Shown here piece after piece: positions 13,101 to 23,519 of a stretch of 64,000 bases of DNA (position 1 is its first letter; each line of letters starts with the position of its first letter). The DNA lies in NCBI RefSeq assembly GCF_037176765.1, contig NC_090025.1, positions 173,026,040-173,090,039 of the forward strand, written 5' to 3'. Made by a program: the position numbers and the translations under genes. This DNA is from Anolis sagrei. Taxonomy: Eukaryota > Chordata > Lepidosauria > Squamata > Anolidae. The notes below the pieces were generated by a model that searched no databases, had not been told where the DNA came from, and saw only the letters and a program-made list of their open reading frames with translations.

Positions 13101-16100
13101 CCTTCCCTTGAAGCTACAAACAATGTCCTGTATGGAGGAAACAAGGAGTAAAAGTAAGCATTCAAGGAATCTTTTATGGAATACACAGACTGCAAGTGTA
13201 TTGTGTTTGAGCACTTTTATACTATCCCATAACCAACAAAGAACCACTGTAACAATCCATCCTCTTTTATTTCAGAGGTTAAATAGCATTAGAACTTTGA
13301 AGGGTGTTAGGGAAATTTGATTGGTCCACTCAGCTGAACGTACATTGATAACTGGGACAGGATATAGTGAACACATAACACCCTGGTCACAACAGCTCCA
13401 CTGGTTTATTGTCAAAGGCTTTCATGGCTGGAATCACTGGGTTGTTGTAGGTTTTTGTGGGCTGTATGGCCATGTTCTAGAAGCATTTTCTCCTGACGTT
13501 TCACCTGCATCTATGGCAAGCATCCTCAGGGGTTGTGAGGTCCTCAGAGGTTGTGACCTCACAAACCCTGAGGATGCTTGCCATAGATGCAGGTGAAACA
13601 TCAGGAGAACATGCTTCTAGAACATGGTCATACAGCCCGAAAAACCTACAGCAACCCAGCTCCACTGGTTTCTTGGCTGTTTTTGAACACAATACAAAGT
13701 GCTGGTGATCAGCATTATGTGGCTAAGTTCCAGGTTATCTATTATCCCATATGTGCCTAATAGGCATGTGTGATCCATGGCTGTAAATGGTTCTAAAGTT
13801 CTTACAAACTAGGGGGCACTGGTGCTTTGTTTCTAAAGTGTTTCTAAAGTTTTGGTGATGAAAATTTCAGAACTCTAACAAAACTTTCAAAATTTCATTA
13901 GAAATGGCAGTTCGTAATTGGTTCTGTCATAAAAACATGCCAAAAAAGTTTAGAACCATGGATTGCCTAACCATGTTTTGAAATCTTCTACAGAAGAAAT
14001 GCATGTGCCAAATAGCATCAGAGTGTGGTCAAGATGGCAACAGTGGGTTGCTGTGAGTTTTCCGGGCTGTATGGTCACGTTCCAGAAGCATTCTCTCCTG
14101 ATGTTTTGCCCACATCTATGGCAGGTATCCTCAGAGGTAGTGAGATCAACCTCTAAAGATGCCTGCCATAGATGTGGGCAAAACATCAGGACACAGTAAT
14201 CCAGTGATTCTGGTCATGAGGAAGAACATACAAGTTAGGAGAAGCTGCAATAATTTGCTTCAGCCTGAGGCTACTAGAAAGAGTCTACCTCTCTTTTTCC
14301 ACCCCCTCTCCCTTAGTTAATTGAGAAAAAACTACTTTTGTATTTTGAACTCAGTTTGCAGTATCTGAAAGAGCCCCCAGTGGCGCAGTGGGTTAAAGCA
14401 CTGTGCCGACAAAACTGAAGACCGACAGGTCGCAGGTTCGAATCCGGGGAGAGGCGGATGAGCTCCCTCTATTAGCTCCAGCTCCTCATGCGGGGACATG
14501 AGAGAAGCCTCCCACAAGGATGATAAAACATAAAAAATCATCCAGGCATCCCCTGGGCAATGTCCTTGCAGACAGCCAATTCTCTCACATCAGGAGCAGT
14601 GGCTCCTGACACGACAAAAAAAAAGTATCTGAAAGAAGCTGAGGACAAAGCCAAAAGTGGGAGAAAGAAATTGAGACCTTTTAAAAGAAGCTGAAAAAGT
14701 GAAGCAATAGATGATTAATTGGGTCCTACCTTGCTACACCGGGACAGTTGGAGGGTTTGGAGACATGCTTCCTAAAGAGATTAGACTGACACTCTCCTGA
14801 CTATCTATTCATTTTGGCAAGCCTTTAATGGTTGACTGATTTGGGAGAAAGAGCCTTTCAGAAAGTATTGCACAGTTGTTCTATGTATGCCCTCCAACAT
14901 TATTTACTGGTTTTAATGGCCTATATGGTTACTCTCTATTCCCCTTTCCCATTTTCCAAAGGTAGACTGAAAACACCAAACTCTGACCTTGAAAATGTAA
15001 AAATTCCTCCATTCATGGTTCCAAAACACGACAAGGAAACCAGGATAGGAATCACAGATATAAGGCTCTGGAAGGCTTGGCGTGCAAAACTCTGGAATGG
15101 GGGAAAGGAGGCACATTACACCTATAAACACCAAATCTATTAAGAAATACAACCAACCACCAGTAAAAAAAATACTCTTTTTCAGTAAGCTGATTTGATC
15201 TCCAGCTCTCTTTCCTTTTAATTCTACCTGTTATCCATCATGTCAGGGATCAGCTGCATTTAATAAGTTCATTGATCATATGCTGGAGTGCCATATCCTG
15301 CAACTGTGCGCAGATCAGAGTGTGGAAAAGTTACCTTTAGGACAGCAGCTCCCACAATCCCCCTAATAGGATGACTATGCTGTGATTAGGGGAACTATTG
15401 TCCAAAACGTACCTTTTCCAGTTTTCTACATCTCTTTAGGGCACTATTTGGTACAACCAGTGTCTATTTCCCATCATCTAACAAAATGAATTTGTCTTCC
15501 ATGAACTGTAAAATGATGCCCCCATCCCACCCCCAGGACTGGGTGGAATTTGGTTGGATATTAGCAACAATGCTGGCTTTCAACTCACCACAGCTACCGC
15601 CTGGGAGGCCAAAACATCTGCTGCTGTCAGTACAGTGTAATAGGAAACATTGGTAAGCATATATCCCACAATCACAGTGATCACAGAAACAATCACAGCC
15701 AGAGGAAGATTTCTACAAAAAGAAAAAAAATGGGGGGAAAGAGAGGAGACAGTGAGTATAACTGACCTCATCCTGAATTACATGCAAGCTTTAAACATTT
15801 TATGCATATTAAACATTGTTTTCTCTTTAATGTAAAGGATCCAGTAGAAAAAAAACATGAGAGGTAGAATATCAGAGTTAAGTACACGTTTAGTTATGAT
15901 ACAGTGTTGATCCAAAAATGCAATACTTGGGGAAGGTATTGTTTTAATATAACTTCCAGAATTTCCTAGTCCAACTCCTGAGTGTCGAACAGGAAAAGTA
16001 ACATTTCCAAGTTCTGAAATGAAATAAAAAATGAAGAGTAGAAAGGGGACCAGAATGAGAAGGGGTTTCTGCAAGACAGAAGTAACCATTCTCATGTTTC

Positions 16101-19100
16101 CACTAAACTTATCCCTGTAAGAGGGGTAAGAATGAGACATTGAGAACGCTCATATCATCAAATCCCCCCACACACCATTGTCCCTTTAGATCAGTGATTC
16201 TCAACCTTCCTAATGCCGCAACCCCATAACACAGTTCTTCATGTTGTGGTGATTCCCAACCCATAAAATTATTTTCATTGCTACTTCATAACTGTAATTT
16301 TGCTACTGTTAGGAATTATAATGTAAATATCTGAAATGGAGGATGCATTTTCATTCACTGGACCAAATTTGGCGCAAATGCACAATATGCCCAAATTTGA
16401 ATACTGGTGGGGTTGGGGTGGGGGAGGTGATTTTGTCATTTGGCAGTTGTAGTAGCTGGGATTTATAGTTAACCTACAATATAAGAGCATTTTGAACTCC
16501 ACCACCAATTGAATTGAACCAAACTTGGCACACAGAACTCCTACGACCAACAGAAAACACTGGAAGGGTTTGGTGGGCATTGACCTTGAGTTTCGGAATT
16601 GCTCCCCTACATCCAGAGAGCACGGTGGATTCAAACAGTGATGGATCAGGACCAAACTTGGCACAGATACGCAATATACCCAAATGTAAACACAGATGGA
16701 GTTTGGGGGAAAATAGATCTTGACATTTGGGAGTTGTAGTTGCTCGGATTTATAGTTCATCTACAATCAAAAGCATTCTGAACCCCACCAACGATAGAAT
16801 TGGGCCAAACCTCCCATGCAGAGCTCCTATGACCAACCGAAAATACTGTGTTTTCTGATGGTCTTTGGTGACCCTCTGGCACCCCCTCACGACCCTCCCC
16901 AGGGGTCCTGACCATGAGGATGAGAAACACTTATCTTGAATCTACATAATTTCTTCTCCCTGACTGTCTCTGAATTCGTCTATCATAAAACCTTCCTTTC
17001 CCAGACTCACCGTTCTGGCTTCACTAGTTCTTCTCTCACAAAACATGTCTGAAACCTGCATCATGGAAGGAAAAAAGGGAGGAGGTTGTAAACTTATTTC
17101 ACTAACAATGAGAAGTCTTTAGAGGGTATTACCTGTATACAAGCCAATCCAGTATACAGGCATTCCCTGAGTTAGAAACATCCAACTTGCAAATGACTCA
17201 TAGTTAAGAACGGGCATGAGACAAGAGGAAGCGAGAGAAATCTACCCCTAGGGAGGGAAATTCACTCTTGAAAGAGTGGTCATGGGGAAAAGATGTCTCC
17301 ACTGAAGCTTTAGCACAAATCCTTGTTTCTAAAGCAAGCCAAATTCTTCAAAATCCAATTATCACAGAAAGTGAGGTGAAATCTTCTGAACAGGGGCACA
17401 GACAGCAAAACGAACTCCACATTCACATTCTCTCAATCTAAAAGGAAGGCAATGGCAAACCTCCTCTGAATAAATACTGCCAAGGAAACCCCATGATATA
17501 ATGGCCATATGTCAGAGTTGACTTGAAGGCGCATAACAAAAACAACAACAAAAGAGGGTATTGTGAAAACATATTTGAACTCTGCATACCATCCTGAATA
17601 GGCAAACATTCCTGCATAAAAAGCCAGTGGTAGTTTGTCCAGAACCAGCATCTGAGTGTTGAAAGCATCCTGGAAATTTTCTGTGTGACCTAAAGAATAT
17701 CATGCAGTTAGAAGTCACAGGAACTTTTTAAAGTTGACAACAAAAAGCCTAGGACTACCTTAAGATAACATTTGTACTGCAAACTATCACATATTTTGGA
17801 TGCATTTGCTAAAGTGGCTGTAAGGCACATGGGCTCATGTCCAGTAAAATAAGTTCAGGTCCTAGACTTTTGGTTACTGTTTGTGTGACAAAAGACTAAC
17901 ATGGCTACCTCACTGAAAAACTCTCAACATAGTTAGGATAATATGTAAATAATGTTTTCTTTGACTATATATATACGAGAGGACTATAGTCCACATTTTG
18001 TAGGGCATCTTTGAAAGGACAGGAATGAAGTGACCGCATGATTGGGTTGTGACCTGATCCATAATGAGCAATGGAAAGTTGGGCAGGGAGACATACAATG
18101 AGTCCAAGAGAAAGCTGCAATTTTCAACAGGTCTAATTAAGGCATTTTTATGTTGGAATAATATATTTAATATCATTATATATTGTTAACCTTTCTGTGC
18201 TCATGCATGCACATGTGCCGAGGTGCAGATCTATGGAGGTCTTTTTTCAGGCTTTTCTAAGCACAGTGTTTGTATTCCTAGGTTTCTTTCCTTTCAAATA
18301 GTACTTTAGTGAATTATTTTTCATTAACCCCTTCTGCCCTCTTGCTGCCTGGCCGTGGCCACCCTTTTCAATACACTCTGATGTTGCTTGAACCCAAGTC
18401 CCAATATTTATGTGTGGAATAGTGGTATGTAATGATGACAAGCACAACACCAAGAAGATGGAATACCTTGGGCTAGAAGCATCATGCCTGGCACAATGAT
18501 GAGAGCAAGAGCTGCCAACTTAATGATGGACAAAATAGTCTGAATCCTGGCACTCCAGCTGACACTCCAAGAGTTCAGAATTAGGACAATATCTGGTTGA
18601 AAAAAAGGAAAAGGCTTTGGAGCGGCATGAGGGCATTAGTCAATTTATACATGTATACATACATACATACATACATACATAAATACCCACTAGGCATGGG
18701 CAATCCATGGTTCTAAATGGTTCTAAAGTACTTACAAAACTAAGGGGTGCTGGTGCTTCGCTTCTACAGTGTTGCTAAAGTTCTGGTGGTGAAAATTTCA
18801 GAACTCTAACAAAACTTTCAAAATTTCATTATTATTTCCTTATTGGCAATTTTTATGACAGAACCAATCAGGAACTGCAATTTATAATGAAATTTTGAAA
18901 GTTTTGTTAGAGTTCTGAAATTTTCACCACCAGAACTTTGGCAACACTTTAGAAGCAAAGCACTAGTGCCCCCTAGTTTTGTAAGTACTTTAAAACCATT
19001 TAGAGCCATGGATTGCTCATGCCTAATTACCTACCAGAAATTACAAAGACATTCACAGTTTTGCTACCTTTGTAAAGGGCTTACTGTATTATTTAATAAT

Positions 19101-21100
19101 CTGAGTCTATTACAGGAAGCTTTATGGCTGTGTTTCAATAATTAAAACCAAATTCCAATTGTTCATCCTGACTATGGATATAAAATTAATAGGACTTATG
19201 CATGCATTAACTTATCAATCAACCATTTTGACAGCCCACCTTTTCCCCAAGAGTGGGATACACGGCAGTTTATAGAATAAAAAGAAACACAAGTAAACCA
19301 TATACAGCAAAAGATGTACAAAAAGTTAAAATAATACTAAATTACCCATGGAAATGAATCTATACAAAACATTGATTTAAAATGCAGATTAAGAGCAGTA
19401 GAGCACTTAAACAAAAGTCATTATGTAAAATAAGCTATTCTACTATACTTATTAATATTCCACCCTATCTCCCTGAGAAGATTCAGGGCAGATTACAGTA
19501 CACATATACAGCAAACATTCATCACCATTATACAATTAACAAAGACAGGCAGTACATAAACAGAAGTAAAGGCTCTTTTTCGATCTCCAGCATCTGGAGG
19601 CTGTGCTCAACTCTGGCCATGGGTGGGGGATGCTGTCGCTCCATTTTCCCTGCCGAGGAGCTTTGTTGTCTTTAGAAGTTCTCCTGATCAAATTGCCAGC
19701 ATGTCTGCATGGGTGCCTTTATTACAACCCCCCCCCCCCCAAGCAGTACATATATATCTACTCATATTACTGTTTTCGAACTGCTAGGTGAGCAGAAGCT
19801 GGGCTGACGGTTGGAAGCTCACCACAACCCAGGATTGAACTATCCACCTTTCGATTGGCAAGATTTTCTGCAGCTGGCAGTTCAACCTGCTGTGCTAAAG
19901 CCCAGCCCTAGTTGGAATATTCTAGTTGGAATAAAAAAGTCTTCACTTGATAGCCAAAGGACAGCAAAAAGGGAGCCAACCTAGCATTCAACAATTATTT
20001 CAATAGCCCTACTCTAATTGGAAGTAGCCATTAAGTCTTTATAGATATAAAATGGACAGTATTTCCATTTTGGACTTACAGTAGCCGAGAAGAGCAACAA
20101 GTTTCACAGCCAGCAGTGGAGCTGGGCAGGGGGCAAAAAATGGCTCCAATATGTAACGTCCAAATGCCAAGGAAACCACTGCACTATTGGCTGGCCTGAA
20201 GAGAAAAAATGTGGGTTATATTCCTTGATGAGACCTCAAGGCTATGCAAGATGGTATTTATTTGCCAGGTCAATAGTTGTTCAACCACTGCACTGAGGTG
20301 TCTTCTGTGCCATCAGTCTTTGGGAACCTTTTCCCAATATATGACAACTGTAAGATGTCAATGTAAGAGAAAGCTAGTCTGGGGTATTGCAGGGAATATT
20401 GAGAATGTCTGGGTAGAAATGCATGCTTACAGGTCTTGAACAAATGATCTATTAATTTTTTTTTCCGTGTCAGGAGCAACTTGAGAAACTGCAAGTTGTT
20501 TCTGGTGTGAGAGAATTGGCTGTCTGCAAGGACGTTGCCCAGGAGATGTCCAGATGTTTTGATGTTTTACCATCCTTGTGGGAGGATGTCCCCACATGGG
20601 GAACTGGAGCTGACAAAGGGAGATCATCAACGCTTTCCCCGGATTTGAACCTACAACCTGTTGGTCTTCAGTCCTGCTGGCACAAGGGTTTAACCCACTG
20701 CTCCACAGGGAGCTCCATATATTGAAATACTTTTACCTTGATTCAGGTACAACTTGGGGGAGATGGCATGAGCTGGTAGATAAGCTTATAGGTTTGATGT
20801 AGACCCCCACCCGTTGTATCTGACCTGCAGAACATAGGTTTCCTATCCATGTTTTTGTCTAACTTTCTTCCTAAGATGCCTAGACCCTTTGAGTGCTACT
20901 CTATAATCATTGGAGAAATGTGATAAATTGCTTATCATTTGGAGATATATCCCACAAAGCCAATTAAAGCTCTTTAAAAGAGCAACATAGTTCAAAACAT
21001 TAAAACAGAATTAAAGTAGTGACACTATCTAGTTAAAAAATACAACACAATTTAAAAGAGTAAAAATAGTTATTATTATCATCTTTATTTATATTTTGCC

Positions 21101-21144
<44 letters not shown>

Positions 21145-22022
21145 TGCTTTATTTATATTCTGCTCTATCTCCCCGAGGAGACTCAGAGCGGATTATAGAA
21201 TACGGCAAACATTCAGAGCCGTTATACAATTAACAACAAAGCCAGACAGTACACAGACAGAGGTAAAGGCTTCCCCCTTTTCAGTTCCAGCCATGGAGAG
21301 GTGCTCTTGTTCCATTTTCCATGCTGAGGAGCCTGTTGTCCGTGGACACCTTCCTGATTGAATTGCCGACAGGTCTGCGTGGGTGCCTTTTATCTCCCCA
21401 CCAAAGCGGTACCTAATGATCTTGATTTGACAAACTGCATCTCCCACGATAGACCAACTCTGACACTGTAGTAATTGGAGGAGGCCCTCCAATTCCACCC
21501 CCATACCAAGCATGGCTGGTGGGAATGAGAGAAAGGGCCTTCCCCGTGGCTGCCCCCTACCTCTGGATCTCCCTTCCTAAGGAGTTAAAGATGCCCCCCC
21601 TCCCCACTTTCAAGAAACAGCTGAAGACATACCTTTGCTCACTGGCTTACGGGGAGGAGGGGGAGGAGTTGGTAATACTACCATTATACCTCTGATTCAT
21701 AGTTACCATCTGTGTGCATGCCCTGCTCACCCCACCAGCTCAATAGATATCTTGAGAAATAATTAATCTTTTTGCCTCAAGGAACTGGGAAATTGTTTCT
21801 ATTTTATGTTTGATGTTTTGTGTTATGTCTGTTATAACAGGCTGTGTTTTTTAATTAAATTTTAGTTGTTAAGTCATAATTTGTGTTTATATGTTGGGTT
21901 GTTTAAATTTTGTTAATATGGATGTATTATTGTTGTATTCGGGCATTGAATGTTTGCCTTTTATGTTTGGAATCCGCCCAGAGTCCTTCCAGGGAGACAG
22001 AGTGGAATATAAATGAATAAAA

Positions 22023-22064
<42 letters not shown>

Positions 22065-23484
22065 CTACTCACAGTATTGTTTTTGAACTGCTAGGTTGGC
22101 AGAAGCTGGGGCTAACGACAGGAGCTTACCCTGACCTGTGGCTTTGAACTACCAACCTTCAAGTCAGAAAGATTTTTCTACAGCTGGCAGTTTAATCCAC
22201 TGTGTTATGTGGCCAAATGGGGACTCAAGGTGGCTAACAATCCATACTAGACAAGTTTTAAAAGAGCAATATTAAAGTTTTTTTAAAAAAAAATAGTACC
22301 AGTGTGGTAAAACTGAATTAAAATACAGTAAACACACTAAATTGGACTTTAAAACACATATCTCCCCCATCCCACTTAAAACTATTTAAGCCAGTATAGT
22401 TTAAAAAAACTATGTAATGCCCCATCCCTTTCTTTCCAAACTTTCTGTATTAAAAGCCTGTCAAAATGGAAAAGGTTTTCCTTCACACTTTAAAAGCTTT
22501 GACTTTAACCTCCTATCAATTCCCTTCCCATCAACCTCCCATCAAGTACAGGCAATAATAAGGGATTAAGTCCAATGCATCTGGAGAGCCAAAGGTTCCT
22601 TATACCTGCTGCAGTATCTGCTGCTATCCCAACTGGGTATTGTCAACACAAGTCAAAATGAAAGCAACATGTTCACATATTTCTGTTACTTACACAATAT
22701 TGCAGAAATTCAATCTGGTCATTCACCTAGATTGTCTTTTTTTCTCTGTTTCTGAAGTCTGTCGGGGTGAGGTTAAACGTTTAACAAATATTTCTCTATA
22801 TATCATATATACAGGTACACCAAATGGTTTAGGGGTATTATTCCTTTCTCACCTTTGCGTTTATAGCAGGTTGCAGATGGAAATATTTACCTTATAGCAA
22901 AGTACTCAGCCCATAGAAACAGAAAACCTGGCAGAGGGCCCAGGGTCTCCAAGATATAGATGTAATGGCCTCCAGACTTGGTGATTCGTGTGCCAAGTTC
23001 TGCATAACTCAAAGCACCTGGAAGTATTCAGGTAGAAAAATGTGTTAGCAAATGACATAGATGAACTTCTCTGTTTATCAGGTTTGAAAAGGTTTTAACA
23101 TCTTTCAAAACTGCTGAAAGATCAGCAGAAAATGGGCTTCAGCAAAATCCTCACTAGTCTTTACTGGAAGTCATGTCTATGTAGTTCATGAGATCCTTCC
23201 CACACTGAGAACTGGCACAGATACTTTAAAAAGACTTTCTGTAACCTTAAGATAATCACAGATAGTTGTCGACATTCACTGGAGTTAGGGGTGCAGGGTC
23301 CCCACCAAAGTGGAGAAAATTGGAATAGGACTCATACTATTTTTTAACCTGAGAGAACACTGCTCAAGTGGTCTCTAGATACGTGGTTCCCAACCAGTGG
23401 TCTGTGGACCACCAGTGGTCCACAAGAACTAAAATATGGTCTGCGCCCTTACCGTTACTACTATGAATAATAACACAGCCACAC

Positions 23485-23519
<35 letters not shown>

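Noticed and set aside
14372-14450. tRNA gene suggested by good A- and B-box-like motifs
   Set aside because: It is the head of a SINE with a 12-bp target duplication; no cloverleaf 3' half follows.
16281-16760. 159-codon minus-strand open frame as a gene
   Set aside because: It lies entirely in a hAT-like non-autonomous element with four other copies; no coding conservation.
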